Source of the DNA: Bacillota bacterium
Lineage (GTDB): Bacteria > Bacillota > Clostridia > Lachnospirales > Lachnospiraceae
Length of the DNA: 64,000 bases
Direction of reading: 5' to 3'
Assembly (NCBI GenBank): GCA_023415475.1
Contig: JAEZKL010000017.1
Coordinates: 94,471 to 158,470, forward strand
Part shown: positions 27,771-36,823 of the stretch, piece after piece
Layout: each line of letters begins with the position of its first letter
Numbering within the stretch: position 1 is the first letter of the stretch
Program-made: the position numbers and the translations under genes
The notes under the pieces: generated by a model
What the model saw: the letters and a program-made list of their open reading frames with translations, nothing else
Told to the model about the DNA's origin: nothing
Databases searched by the model: none

Positions 27771-30134
27771 ATGAAACTATTAATGTTAGCAAAAAGCAGC
27801 ATAAAAAAGAATCGCAGCTCTGCGATTACGCTTCTTTTCTTGATTATTACCGCGACCTTGTTCCTATACATCGGGCTACATGTTCTATTCAATCTGGGCA
27901 GCTTCCTGGATAAGAAGCATGAAGCCCTGAACGGAGCAGACTTCGTAACCTTCAATCCGGAAGTCTACAGCGACTATATTGCTGGCGTCATAAGTGATAT
28001 GGAGGAACCCACATCTATAGAGCAGGAGAAAGTAATCCTCTATCACACAGGCTCCATTCAGAATAAGAAGGTACAAGAGAAGGCTCAAAGTATCGGTATC
28101 ATCATCATGAACGCTGATGCAGCTCGGGATATTCAGCAGATGAAAGTAATTGATGCCGCCGGTACGATGACCGAGGACTCAATCATTGTTCCCTATTCCC
28201 TTAAATCCTCCCTTGGTTACCAAGCCGGGGATAAGATAGAGATTAAATTCCAGGATAGAATAGACACCTTTATCATATACGGCTTTTGTGAAGATATCTT
28301 CTTCTCAACCACATCAAATATCAGCTTCTATAAATGCTTTGTTCCGGATCAAGCCTTTCAGAAGCTTTATGATGCTGCAGGTGAGATGTCCAAGTATTCC
28401 TGCATCAAAGCAATTCTTAAGGAGGGTGTCAGCTCCGGAGATTTTGAGAGTGAGTATGTCAAGCAGGCATCCTTAAATCAGGAGTATGCTTCCGGCAGCA
28501 CAATTAATCTGAATTATGAAGCCATGAAGGTAGGCACTACGGTGACCATCAATATTATCATGATGATATTAGTCTTCTTTGCCGCACTGGTAATCATCAT
28601 ATCGATGGTGGTAATCCGCTTTACCGTAATTACACACATCGAAGAGGATATTAAAAACATCGGTTCCATGGAGGCTGTCGGCTTTACCAATAGAATGATT
28701 CAGAATTCCCTGATCCTAGAGTTCTTAGTTATTACCATCTTTGGTTTTCTGATTGGAATTCTAATATCATTGATTTGCTCCGGTGCTGTAACCAATATCA
28801 TTTCCTCCTCCATCGGACTGAACTGGCGCATGGAGCCGGGAATACTCAGTATGCTCCTATGCTTTACTGCTATTACACTAATGATCCTTTTGATTACCAT
28901 TAAGGTCACCAGGCGAATTGCTAAGATCACACCGTTGATGGCATTACGAAACGGAATTGACACCTATCATTTCGGTAGAAATCATTTTCCGTTGGAGAGC
29001 TCCAAAGGCTATCTCCATCTGCTTCTTGGCTTAAAACAAATCTTTAACAACCGAAAGCAAAGCATCTCCATCGGTATCATTGGCACCTTAATGTCCTTCG
29101 CCATCGTATTCTCTATTGCTATGTATCATAACTTTGTGCAGGATGAGATGACATTCTTAAGATTGGTTGGTATGGAGCGCTCCGATCTGGCCGTCGTCTG
29201 TTACGACGAGAATTATCAAAAGGTATGCGATATCGCAGCCGTAGCTTCCGGGGTATCGAAATCGCTTCATTACACGAACGAGCTTATGACTGTGCAATTT
29301 GGGGATAAAGAGCTCACAACCAATAGTTTTATCTGTGATGATTACGATAAGCTAACTGTATCCACTGTAATCGAAGGCAGATACCCGAAGCATGACAATG
29401 AGACTGTTATCAGTACTGTGAACCAGAAAAAGCTAGGAGCTAAGATTGGTGACGTTATTTCTATCAAGTCCAACGACAAGGCCTATGATTACATGATAGT
29501 CGGTATTACACAGCATATTAACAACCTGGGGCAATCCATTTCGATTACAGAAGAAGGAATGCTACGCTGTAACAGCTCCTATGTTCCCGTATCCCTCTAT
29601 CTCTATCTGGATGAGGGCGTCAGTTCAAAGGATACCATAACGCTGCTGGAGGACGCACTGGAAGACTATAACATCTCTATTGTTAATATGGAGGATATCT
29701 TCAAAACCACACTATCTTCCATCACGCAGTCGATATCGATGATCTGTACCACCATCGGTGTAATAACCTCCTTAATCGTCATACTGATCATTTACTATCT
29801 GGTGAAGGTAAAGATCCTTCGGGAGAAGAACCAGATCGGTATCAACAAAGCGCTGGGATTTACTACCGGACAGCTGATTCTGCATAATAATATTACTCTT
29901 GGTACCATCGTATTGATTAGTACGCTGCTTGGCAGTGCCCTGGCAGTGCTCTCTATCAATCCTCTCTGTGTCCTTATTCTTTCCGTAAGCGGAATCAGAA
30001 ATGGTAGCTTCTTCATCCCACCGAGCTTGATTGGCATATCGCTAATCATAATGGAATTACTTACACTGATTACGACGACCTTGGTATCCGTCCGCATTCG
30101 TAAGGTCAACCCAAGAGAGCTTATGGCTGACTAA
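27771..30134 (+). CDS. FtsX-like ABC transporter permease, two-domain
   Basis: A 787-residue membrane protein with an N-terminal helix (about 17-42), an extracytoplasmic domain, three helices (about 250-385, an FtsX domain), a helix near 435 that opens a second extracytoplasmic domain, and a closing FtsX domain of three helices (about 655-780). The layout matches the MacB/LolE-like or 'FtsX-MacB duplicated' permeases and not the ten-helix BceB fold. The ribosome binding site is GGAAGGAGG. It is the last gene of the two-component/ABC module and is followed by a long hairpin. The exported or displaced substrate is not evident. Confidence 0.93.
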   Translation: MKLLMLAKSSIKKNRSSAITLLFLIITATLFLYIGLHVLFNLGSFLDKKHEALNGADFVTFNPEVYSDYIAGVISDMEEPTSIEQEKVILYHTGSIQNKKVQEKAQSIGIIIMNADAARDIQQMKVIDAAGTMTEDSIIVPYSLKSSLGYQAGDKIEIKFQDRIDTFIIYGFCEDIFFSTTSNISFYKCFVPDQAFQKLYDAAGEMSKYSCIKAILKEGVSSGDFESEYVKQASLNQEYASGSTINLNYEAMKVGTTVTINIIMMILVFFAALVIIISMVVIRFTVITHIEEDIKNIGSMEAVGFTNRMIQNSLILEFLVITIFGFLIGILISLICSGAVTNIISSSIGLNWRMEPGILSMLLCFTAITLMILLITIKVTRRIAKITPLMALRNGIDTYHFGRNHFPLESSKGYLHLLLGLKQIFNNRKQSISIGIIGTLMSFAIVFSIAMYHNFVQDEMTFLRLVGMERSDLAVVCYDENYQKVCDIAAVASGVSKSLHYTNELMTVQFGDKELTTNSFICDDYDKLTVSTVIEGRYPKHDNETVISTVNQKKLGAKIGDVISIKSNDKAYDYMIVGITQHINNLGQSISITEEGMLRCNSSYVPVSLYLYLDEGVSSKDTITLLEDALEDYNISIVNMEDIFKTTLSSITQSISMICTTIGVITSLIVILIIYYLVKVKILREKNQIGINKALGFTTGQLILHNNITLGTIVLISTLLGSALAVLSINPLCVLILSVSGIRNGSFFIPPSLIGISLIIMELLTLITTTLVSVRIRKVNPRELMAD

Positions 30135-30137
30135 AGA

Positions 30138-30230
30138 AAAGGATGTTGCAAAACATTAGTCCTCAAGTATTGTGGTTTATATCATAGTTCTTCCACAATG
30201 TCTGAAGCTACTTGTTTTGCAACATCCTTT
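30138..30230. terminator. 93-base nested palindrome between permease gene and tRNA-Asn
   Basis: Outer arms of 17 bases pair perfectly (30138-30154 with 30214-30230: AAAGGATGTTGCAAAAC). An inner hairpin ATTGTGG/CCACAAT (30169-30175 with 30193-30199) is nested within. It starts 3 bases after the permease stop codon and ends 12 bases before tRNA-Asn, so it can serve both strands. Its size and perfect terminal arms also suit a small inverted-repeat element. Confidence 0.75.
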
Positions 30231-30242
30231 ACATAAAAATAA

Positions 30243-30314
30243 CTCCCCGAGTAGGGCTCGAACCTACAACCCCACGGTTAACAGCCGTGTGCTCTACCAT
30301 TGAGCTATCGAGGA
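30243..30314 (-). tRNA. tRNA-Asn (anticodon GUU)
   Basis: A 72-base tRNA on the minus strand. Acceptor TCCTCGA pairs with TCGGGGA (one G-T), discriminator G. The anticodon stem CACGG/CCGTG encloses CTGTTAA with anticodon GTT. T-arm GTAGGTTCGAGCCCTAC is standard. No CCA is encoded. Confidence 0.97.
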
Positions 30315-30522
30315 ATACATTAGCAATTTTAATACGTTGCAGTATTAATGTCAATACCCTTTCTATGAAATTTGTTGTTATTTATTTCCTTCTTTTGTAT
30401 TTCTTCTACTTTGTTCTACTTATTTACCATATATTTGTGCTACCTCCTCCTCAGTCCATATAATATAATAATACCAACCGGGTAACCGGTACCTTAATTC
30501 TTATGAATTCGGAGGGTTAGCT

Positions 30523-30702
30523 ATGTTAGAATGTGGAACCGACTCCTGCCCCTGCGTCTTAAAGAAATGTAAACGCTACGGGAAATGTGAGGAATGCATC
30601 GAGCATCACAAGACGCATAAAAAATATCCGGAGCCTTATTGCAAGAGACCGCGAAAAGCGAAGAAAACCAAGGGTATTGCAAAACCTTTGGAGGAGAATT
30701 AA
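30523..30702 (+). CDS. Small cysteine-rich protein, 59 residues
   Basis: An ATG at 30523 follows GGAGGGTTAGCT and opens a 59-codon frame. The protein reads with Cys at positions 4, 9, 11, 16, 22 and 25 (motifs CPC, KCKRYGKC, CEECIEHH) plus a late PYCKRP, then a basic tail. The spacing suggests one or two zinc or iron-sulphur sites. Short clostridial proteins with a C-x-x-HGKCxxC-x-x-HK pattern are widespread but uncharacterised, in my recollection. It stands alone between tRNA-Asn and tRNA-Leu(CAG). It is too short for ordinary gene calling but the ribosome binding site and composition are convincing. Confidence 0.8.
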   Translation: MLECGTDSCPCVLKKCKRYGKCEECIEHHKTHKKYPEPYCKRPRKAKKTKGIAKPLEEN

Positions 30703-30849
30703 CACGATGAATTGGTAAACCAATTCACTTGTCATGAATAATATTGTAGAAATGCGAAAACATAATTTGAACAACATTTTTATTTTTTAGTTGAAATAAA
30801 AAAAGCATTATGTTATAATCAAATTCGTTCCGTAGTTATGGAACATCCT

Positions 30850-30933
30850 GCAGTTGTGGCGGAATTGGCATACGCGCTAGATTCAGGTTCTAGTCCGGGT
30901 TTCCGGGTAGGGGTTCAAGTCCCCTCAACTGCA
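30850..30933 (+). tRNA. tRNA-Leu (anticodon CAG)
   Basis: An 84-base class II tRNA. Acceptor GCAGTTG pairs with CAACTGC, discriminator A. Anticodon stem CTAGA/TCTAG encloses TTCAGGT with anticodon CAG. The variable arm and T-arm (GGGGTTCAAGTCCCC) are almost identical to those of tRNA-Leu(UAA) at 22734. No CCA is encoded. Confidence 0.97.
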
Positions 30934-31004
30934 CTTAAGAAGTCAAAAATGAAACCCATCTTTTTTATAGGTGGCTTTGCAATAACAGTTTATTTTAAAT
31001 AAGG

Positions 31005-31042
31005 AAAAAGCGATTAAGTATAATAACTTAGTCGCTTTTTTA
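31005..31042 (+). terminator. Intrinsic terminator downstream of tRNA-Leu(CAG)
   Basis: AAAAAGCGATTAAGT pairs with ACTTAGTCGCTTTTT (14 of 15) around a short ATAATA loop, followed by T. The stem starts 72 bases after the tRNA end. Confidence 0.85.
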
Positions 31043-31358
31043 ATACAAAAATCTGTAATTATCTATAAAAACTCTGGACGCGCTTCCGCTTGTCGCTACC
31101 GTTCCACAGCCTATTTCTAGCATCTTTTTTCCTGAAACATCGCCAAAAAGCTGGCTTTGACATTAATGTGACGATTTATGATGGCCTTACAAAATGCACC
31201 ATACACATTGAATTATAGTGCGGGGTATCCCCCTTAACTACATCTAATACATTTTTTATTGCAGTTTAAAACTATAAACAGTATAATTATCATAATATTT
31301 ACTGGAATTAAATGGTACCTTTAAAATCACAATCTTAAGGTCTGAAAGGCGAGTTTAA
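31043..31358. other. Gene-free stretch upstream of the leucine-rich repeat protein gene
   Basis: About 315 bases. The left part (31075-31165) is richer in GC and may be a gene relic on the minus strand, but frames are broken by stops. The right part (31240-31340) is AT-rich and probably holds the promoter of the surface-protein gene. The ribosome binding site is GAAAGGCGAG. I see no RNA element here. Confidence 0.4.
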
Positions 31359-33224
31359 ATGGAGAAATACGGGAAAATATTAAAAAAGTATCTTTTTATG
31401 ATGGTAATCCTTATTATATTCGCAGCTCAAAGTAGGGTTGCTTATGCAGGAGATGGGGATTTTATCATTACGGAAGAAGGAATTTTATCTAAATATATCG
31501 GAAATGATACCAGTGTTTCAGTTCCGGACAAAGTCACGGTAATCGGAGACGGTGCCTTTGCAAACTGTACTCAGCTTGAAGAGCTTATCCTCCCAGAAGG
31601 CGTAATCGAAATCCGGGATAACGCTTTCTCCGGATGCGAGAACCTTAAGCATATTACTCTTCCCGATACGCTTACAACAATACAAATCTATGCCTTCAAC
31701 AATTGTAACAGTCTTAAGGAGGTTACGATTCCTAAATCGGTTACACGGTGGAGTATCTCTCAGAATGACGAGGATTATGAGGATGGTATTGAGCGGTATG
31801 AGGTCGATCCCGAGAATGTCAAGTTCAGCAGTCTCGACGGAATCGTATATAACAAAGCTATGACTGTTTTGCTTTATTATCCCTATAACAGGAAAGAGAG
31901 CACTTATACGTTACCTGACAGTGTTACTGATATTTCAAAGGCTGATTTCAGCGGTGCCAAGAACTTAGAGCATATCATTTTCAATACTAAGGTGACAATG
32001 GAATTTGATCCATACGGATTAAATAGCCGACATTTTCTAAATAGTACTCTTGAGCGTTTTACTGTCCCCACAGACAACAAGACCTTCTGCGATATTGACG
32101 GAGTCCTATTTTCAAAAGACAAGAAAATTCTGATCGCTTATCCTAATGAGCGAGCGGGTGAGACGTACCTGATACCTGTAGGCACCGAGAGGTTGTATTA
32201 TTATTCCTTGTCTACAGGCAATACGAATAATTTCAATTTGAAGTATGTTCTGTTCCCAGAGAGCGTTAAGACCATCGATAATTGCACCGGTTATTATATA
32301 GGCTCGGACGATGCAGTTCCGTATAAAGACCTTGTCTTCTTTGGTAAAAAGGGGTCCGTTGCAGAGACCTATGCAAAGGCGAATCGAATGCAATTTGCCA
32401 ATTATAATCCGACGCAGAAGGAGACACTGCTTCTTACAGCCTCAGAGCTTTCCCTCGTTCCTGCTGCAACTATACAGATTGAATCGTTATTGGTGTCCTC
32501 TGATAAAACCCAGTCTATATCTTGGAAATCAAGTAACTCTTCCGTCGTCACAGTTAATCAGAAGGGCAAGCTATCTGCTAAGAAAATCGGCTCTGCCGTC
32601 ATCAGCGTGACTACCAAGAGTGGTCTAAAAGCAACCTGTAAGATAACCGTCAAGCTACCTGCTCCTTCCGATATTAGCATCGTAAAGGGTTCTTCCTCAG
32701 GCGTAGATCTTACCTGGAAAAAGGTAGCGGGAGCAACAAGCTATACCATATATCGCTTAGCCAATTATGGGTATACCGTAAACAATCCTGATATACCCTA
32801 TAGTAAGCTTGCAACAACCACAAAACTTTCCTACACCGACAAGAATGTTAAGGAAGCTACAGAATACAATTACTCAATTATAGCAAACCACGCAAAGCCC
32901 AGCTATCGCAGCGAGTATTCTGATCCCTGCTATCTATATGTTCCATACAACGTTAAAGCCGTGAAAGTTACGCAGGAAAAGGATGGCGCCTTGCTTAGCT
33001 GGAATACTGACGATTACAGCTTTGGTATAATCATCTATAGAGCAACTAGTAAAAATGGCAAATATAATAAACTATATGACCAGATAAGTGATAATGCCAG
33101 CTTCATGGACACAAGTGTAAAGACTGGTTCTACTTATTATTATAAAATTCGGAGTTATAATGCTTATGATGATGTGAAGATCTATACCGGCTATACGAAT
33201 CCGGTCAGTATAAAAATAAAGTAA
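31359..33224 (+). CDS. Secreted leucine-rich repeat (BspA-type) protein with Big2 and fibronectin III domains
   Basis: A 621-residue exported protein. The signal peptide (1-30) ends near RVAYA. Residues about 35-345 hold BspA-type LRR_5 repeats such as VIGDGAFANCTQLEELILPEGV and IRDNAFSGCENLKHITLP. A Big2 immunoglobulin-like domain spans about 352-430 (WKSSNSSVVTVNQKGKLSAKKIGSAVI pattern). Two fibronectin-III-like modules cover about 432-520 and 528-620. There is no sortase signal, S-layer domain or lipobox, so anchoring is unclear. The family mediates adhesion or polysaccharide contact. It stands alone upstream of the other surface genes. Confidence 0.92.
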   Translation: MEKYGKILKKYLFMMVILIIFAAQSRVAYAGDGDFIITEEGILSKYIGNDTSVSVPDKVTVIGDGAFANCTQLEELILPEGVIEIRDNAFSGCENLKHITLPDTLTTIQIYAFNNCNSLKEVTIPKSVTRWSISQNDEDYEDGIERYEVDPENVKFSSLDGIVYNKAMTVLLYYPYNRKESTYTLPDSVTDISKADFSGAKNLEHIIFNTKVTMEFDPYGLNSRHFLNSTLERFTVPTDNKTFCDIDGVLFSKDKKILIAYPNERAGETYLIPVGTERLYYYSLSTGNTNNFNLKYVLFPESVKTIDNCTGYYIGSDDAVPYKDLVFFGKKGSVAETYAKANRMQFANYNPTQKETLLLTASELSLVPAATIQIESLLVSSDKTQSISWKSSNSSVVTVNQKGKLSAKKIGSAVISVTTKSGLKATCKITVKLPAPSDISIVKGSSSGVDLTWKKVAGATSYTIYRLANYGYTVNNPDIPYSKLATTTKLSYTDKNVKEATEYNYSIIANHAKPSYRSEYSDPCYLYVPYNVKAVKVTQEKDGALLSWNTDDYSFGIIIYRATSKNGKYNKLYDQISDNASFMDTSVKTGSTYYYKIRSYNAYDDVKIYTGYTNPVSIKIK

Positions 33225-33322
33225 TCCAGACAAATAAAAGTGTTCTCATTGCTCCTCCTGCTTTTTTGTATATTATCTTCCGATCTACAAACACTACTAA
33301 AAACTTGAAAGGAGAATCTATC

Positions 33323-33505
33323 ATGAATAGCAACGACACATCTTCAAAAAAGCAAGGCAAAAGTAGTGTTGAGGACAACAATATTAGCAATAAAAATGTA
33401 ACTCATACGGATCATCGCTCTAAAACTGCATCAAACAGTGCATCAGATGATCCCTTTTATACTCCGCCGGGTGAAGGTCCTAAACCCAGAATTACATCAA
33501 ATTAG
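33323..33505 (+). CDS. Small hydrophilic protein, 60 residues
   Basis: The ATG at 33323 follows GAAAGGAGAATCTATC, a good ribosome binding site, which I prefer over an in-frame upstream ATG at 33266 without one. The protein is Ser/Asn/Lys-rich, low in hydrophobic residues and ends in DDPFYTPPGEGPKPRITSN. It has no signal peptide or cysteine. It is followed by a terminator. The sequence looks disordered; the function is unknown. Confidence 0.6.
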   Translation: MNSNDTSSKKQGKSSVEDNNISNKNVTHTDHRSKTASNSASDDPFYTPPGEGPKPRITSN

Positions 33506-33517
33506 GATCACCAATCG

Positions 33518-33545
33518 AAAGGGGAGTCTCGACTTCCCTTTTTCT
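33518..33545 (+). terminator. Intrinsic terminator after the small hydrophilic gene
   Basis: AAAGGGGAGT pairs with ACTTCCCTTT (9 of 10) around CTCG, followed by TTTC, 12 bases past the stop codon. Confidence 0.75.
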
Positions 33546-33577
33546 ATCATTTTCTAACCATATCTAAACTTCCATAT

Positions 33578-33750
33578 TCATCCATGATTAAATAGTTCAT
33601 CCTTCGGTTCCGTCTGATTGATATTGGCTTCTGCGGTTTCACCTTGATCCAGCTCACCATAAATAATCTCCTTAGGAGTATTCACCGCCTTCTAAGTGCA
33701 GTCGAATTCTTGTAAAGCGCCCGTCATGTACAGGTATTATTTTGACATAT
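33578..33750 (-). pseudogene. Frameshifted gene remnant
   Basis: On the minus strand two adjacent frames look like one protein broken by a single-base shift near 33688: KIIPVHDGRFTRIRLHLEGG ends in EYS-stop, and the next frame continues with PKEIIYGELDQGETAEANIN to a TGA at 33578. Joined, they read smoothly. There is no start codon or ribosome binding site. I cannot name the family. It lies between two surface-protein genes. Confidence 0.4.
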
Positions 33751-33801
33751 TATGCTAATATGTATATAATGGAAGAATATTATACGAAAGGGATGGGTGT
33801 T

Positions 33802-34542
33802 ATGAAAAAAATTATAAGCTTATTATTAGTATTAACGTTATTAATTTCTCTTGCTCCGGTTCAAACCGTAAATGCAGCTACAAAGTTAAACAAATCTAAG
33901 ATTAACCTCAATGTCGGCGATACTTATAAATTAAAACTATCTGGTTCAAGTTCAGATGTTAAGTGGTCATCGAGTGATAAAACTGTAGCCACAGTAAGTA
34001 AAGGAAAAGTCGAAGCAATTGCTGGTGGTTCTGCAGTAATCAAGGCGTCTGTCGGTAAGAAACAGTATAAATGTTCCGTCACAGTGAAAGACAAGAAAAC
34101 CGATGTTATATTTACAGCATATATTTTTGACGATTCATCTATTAGCGATTACGCTAAAGACTATAAAAAAGATAATCCGGATATATTAGATGCCAAGGTG
34201 TATGATGATGAGCATATCATTGTGACCATGTGGGAATCAAAAAGATTGGCTGCTCTGAAGCTTTATAAGGATAATTTTGACACACTAATAAATGAATTTA
34301 TCACCAACGAGGATTATAGTGGAGCTTTTATCAAAATCGAAGCTGATGAATTATTGCAAAACATAAAGGTGTATGCAGATAGAGAAAAATATGAAAACAG
34401 CTTCGCCGGCTTGAGCTTAATATTGGCTACTGCAATTATTAACGATGCCATCCAGTCTATATCCCTCGTAGATCCTAAGGACAGAAAATTCAATCTAACC
34501 ATTGTCGATAATGAAACCGGAGAAGTTATTTATCCGGAATAA
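33802..34542 (+). CDS. Secreted Big2-domain protein
   Basis: A 246-residue exported protein. I start it at 33802 (MKKIISLLLVLTLLISLAP), which gives a normal signal peptide cleaved near VNAA; upstream in-frame ATGs would add residues unlike a signal peptide. Residues about 28-98 are a Big2 immunoglobulin-like domain (VKWSSSDKTVATVSKGKVEAIAGGSAVI). The remaining 140 residues are an unrecognised acidic, alpha/beta-looking domain. It precedes the CotH lipoprotein by 48 bases and is probably co-transcribed with it. Confidence 0.85.
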   Translation: MKKIISLLLVLTLLISLAPVQTVNAATKLNKSKINLNVGDTYKLKLSGSSSDVKWSSSDKTVATVSKGKVEAIAGGSAVIKASVGKKQYKCSVTVKDKKTDVIFTAYIFDDSSISDYAKDYKKDNPDILDAKVYDDEHIIVTMWESKRLAALKLYKDNFDTLINEFITNEDYSGAFIKIEADELLQNIKVYADREKYENSFAGLSLILATAIINDAIQSISLVDPKDRKFNLTIVDNETGEVIYPE

Positions 34543-34590
34543 AATACTAATCTCGTCAAATTTAGAAAGGGACTTTTTGGAGAGAAGATT

Positions 34591-36450
34591 ATGAAGGTTA
34601 ACCTTGTGAAACTAATATGTTGTATTGTCCTTGTTATGATGGTTTCCGGATGTGGTGCGATCACATCATCATCCCCTACCGCTGAGCTTTCTAATTCTTC
34701 ATCAATTAAAACCACTGTTGTACCCGATGAAAGTCCAGAAACTGCAACGACTGAAGGTATTCGTACAGCGAAGCAATCTAATGATATCGTGTATTCCCAG
34801 GGTGATATACCGAGAATTTATATTACCACTGCGAATTATCAAAACAAGCTTAATTCATATAATAATCTTGCTCTTGATAAAAAGGTCACCGTACATTCAT
34901 GTGAGTCAGATAATCTAAGGGAAGCATACCTTATTGATGGTAATACGGCAACAAGATGGGCTTCGTGTTATGAAGATAATGCATTTTTCTTAATCGATCT
35001 TGGAAAATCAGAGAAGTTCAGTTATATCAAAATTAATTGGGAAAGTGCTTACGGTAAAGAATATACGATATCCGTATCAGATGATAATGCGAATTGGGTA
35101 CCGATTATTGATGAGAAAAACGGAAGCTCCGGTGACATGGACTATTCCTTTCAAGAGGTTTCTGCAAGATATTTAAAATGGCAGGGAATTAAACGCGGAA
35201 CAGAATACGGCTATAGTATCTTTGAATTTGGTGTATATAAAGACAGCTCCTTGGCAAACGTTGCTTCTGCTATCAGCGAAGATTATCCATATTTAAGCCT
35301 ATTTACAGAGGAATATCAGCCGATTTCAATCACTGTCACAGATAGCACAGGTGGAAGCAATCCACAGCTTAGTGATGATGACACAATCATATGTATCAGA
35401 GGCAATTCTACAGCACTTACGAATAAAAAATCCTACAATTTCAAGCTTTCCGCTAAGAAGGATGTTCTCGGACTTGGCGAAGGCAAAAAATGGTGTCTTT
35501 TGGCAAATCATTTTGATAAGACAATGATTAGAAATAAAATCTCCTATGACTTTGCCGAAGCTTTGGAACTGCCCGTCAAATTGGAGACAGAATTTGTTGA
35601 GGTATATATAGACGGTGTATATGAGGGAGTATATTTATTATCAGAGCCTGTATCCGATGGCAAGAGCCGGGTCGATATCGACATCAATAACCGAGAGTTT
35701 ATATTTGAGAGATGTGCATATGTAGAGAAAGCCTCCCTGGGAATGCTTCAATCTCCTGTGTTTAATCTAAATTTTAATATTAAAGCCCCGGATGCTGATG
35801 AAATAACTGACGATCAGAAGACTCAGCTTAAGGATTTTTTAGGCAGAGTTGAAGAGGCAATTATATCCGGCGATGTGTCTGTAATGGAGAAGGTTATGGA
35901 TTTAGATTCCTTTGCCTCGATGTATGTCCTTGAAGAATTATTTAAGAATGTTGATTATACCTTTGATACAAATTATTATTATGTGAAAGGGGACAAACTC
36001 TATGCCGGACCCATCTGGGATATGGATCTTTCGATGGGTAATGTCTCATCCATCTACGAACATGAGCCCTATTATAAATATAACAATTCCATAATCGATA
36101 AGGTTACCTACGGAAATGGCTCCGGTGATAGTACAGAAGGCTTATGGGCTGCGTCTGAGTGGTATGAGGCTCTTATGAAATATGATTTCTTCAAGCAGCT
36201 TGTGGATCATACCTTTGATCAGGTTGAACCATCCTTTGAGCAGCTTTATACGGAAGGCGGAGTAATTGATCAACTTGTCAATCAGTACGGAGCGGCTTTT
36301 GAAAGGAATTATAGTGATACCTATTGGAGTTTATCGACAACCTATAGCAAGTATGAAAGAGAAACCCCTGATAGCACATATGCAGCAAATGTTGAGTACC
36401 TTAAGAATTGGTTAAAGAAAAGGAAAAAATGGATTTACGAAAACAGATAG
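34591..36450 (+). CDS. Lipoprotein with discoidin (F5/8C) and CotH kinase-like domains
   Basis: A 619-residue membrane-anchored protein. The lipobox VMMVSGC lipidates Cys21. A discoidin/F5-8 type C module (about 88-212) reads NLALDKKVTVHS, DGNTATRWAS, and the closing FEFGVY. The CotH domain (about 235-615) has CIRGNSTALTNKKSYNFKL, DKTMIRNKISYDFA and the putative active-site WDMDLSMGN. CotH proteins are atypical extracellular protein kinases first known from spore coats; many Firmicutes and cellulosome systems carry non-spore versions. It lies directly upstream of the riboswitch-controlled exosortase operon and may act on the same surface material. Confidence 0.92.
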   Translation: MKVNLVKLICCIVLVMMVSGCGAITSSSPTAELSNSSSIKTTVVPDESPETATTEGIRTAKQSNDIVYSQGDIPRIYITTANYQNKLNSYNNLALDKKVTVHSCESDNLREAYLIDGNTATRWASCYEDNAFFLIDLGKSEKFSYIKINWESAYGKEYTISVSDDNANWVPIIDEKNGSSGDMDYSFQEVSARYLKWQGIKRGTEYGYSIFEFGVYKDSSLANVASAISEDYPYLSLFTEEYQPISITVTDSTGGSNPQLSDDDTIICIRGNSTALTNKKSYNFKLSAKKDVLGLGEGKKWCLLANHFDKTMIRNKISYDFAEALELPVKLETEFVEVYIDGVYEGVYLLSEPVSDGKSRVDIDINNREFIFERCAYVEKASLGMLQSPVFNLNFNIKAPDADEITDDQKTQLKDFLGRVEEAIISGDVSVMEKVMDLDSFASMYVLEELFKNVDYTFDTNYYYVKGDKLYAGPIWDMDLSMGNVSSIYEHEPYYKYNNSIIDKVTYGNGSGDSTEGLWAASEWYEALMKYDFFKQLVDHTFDQVEPSFEQLYTEGGVIDQLVNQYGAAFERNYSDTYWSLSTTYSKYERETPDSTYAANVEYLKNWLKKRKKWIYENR

Positions 36451-36469
36451 AAAAGTGGACTTTATCTGG

Positions 36470-36509
36470 GAAGTATCCTATGACACCAGTCAATGGGTAC
36501 TTCTTTTTT
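36470..36509 (+). terminator. Intrinsic terminator of the CotH gene
   Basis: GAAGTATCC pairs with GGGTACTTC (one G-T) around a 16-base loop and is followed by TTTTTT, 20 bases past the stop codon. Confidence 0.75.
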
Positions 36510-36713
36510 ACATGAATTCGCAGTTTCCGGCATTAATTGCTACAATGAACGCAATTTTCTTCTAGTAAATTAGTCTCATACGATGTATAATATATCATAA
36601 TGCATAAATTGTATTTTACAGTCGTATTCTGTTAAAAAGCAGGGAAAAGCTTATTTATCCTGCACTTGAAATAACTCATATTATTTTTGAAATATATTAA
36701 AGCTTGGATAAAA

Positions 36714-36823
36714 GAGAATATTGTCGGCAAACTTATTGAAAAATAAGGACGCAAAGCCAGAGCCTGGTGGGAGGAAGGTCATATATAACATCCTCTTATG
36801 GCAGTTCGGTTGCAACTAATATG
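36714..36823 (+). promoter_or_regulatory. Cyclic di-GMP-I (GEMM-I) riboswitch
   Basis: The conserved GEMM-I landmarks occur in order: GGCAAAC (36726-36732), a P2 hairpin CTTATT-GAAA-AATAAG, the GGACGCAAAGCCA block (36747-36759), a variable P3 arm with inner GAGGA/TCCTC pairing, and the closing TGGCAGTTCGGTTGC (36799-36813). A P1 helix can form between ATATT (36718-36722) and AATAT (36818-36822). The class binds c-di-GMP. Its 3' strand is shared with the terminator at 36812, so ligand-stabilised P1 should block the terminator and switch the exosortase operon on; the sign is inference. This is read by eye, without a covariance search. Confidence 0.85.
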
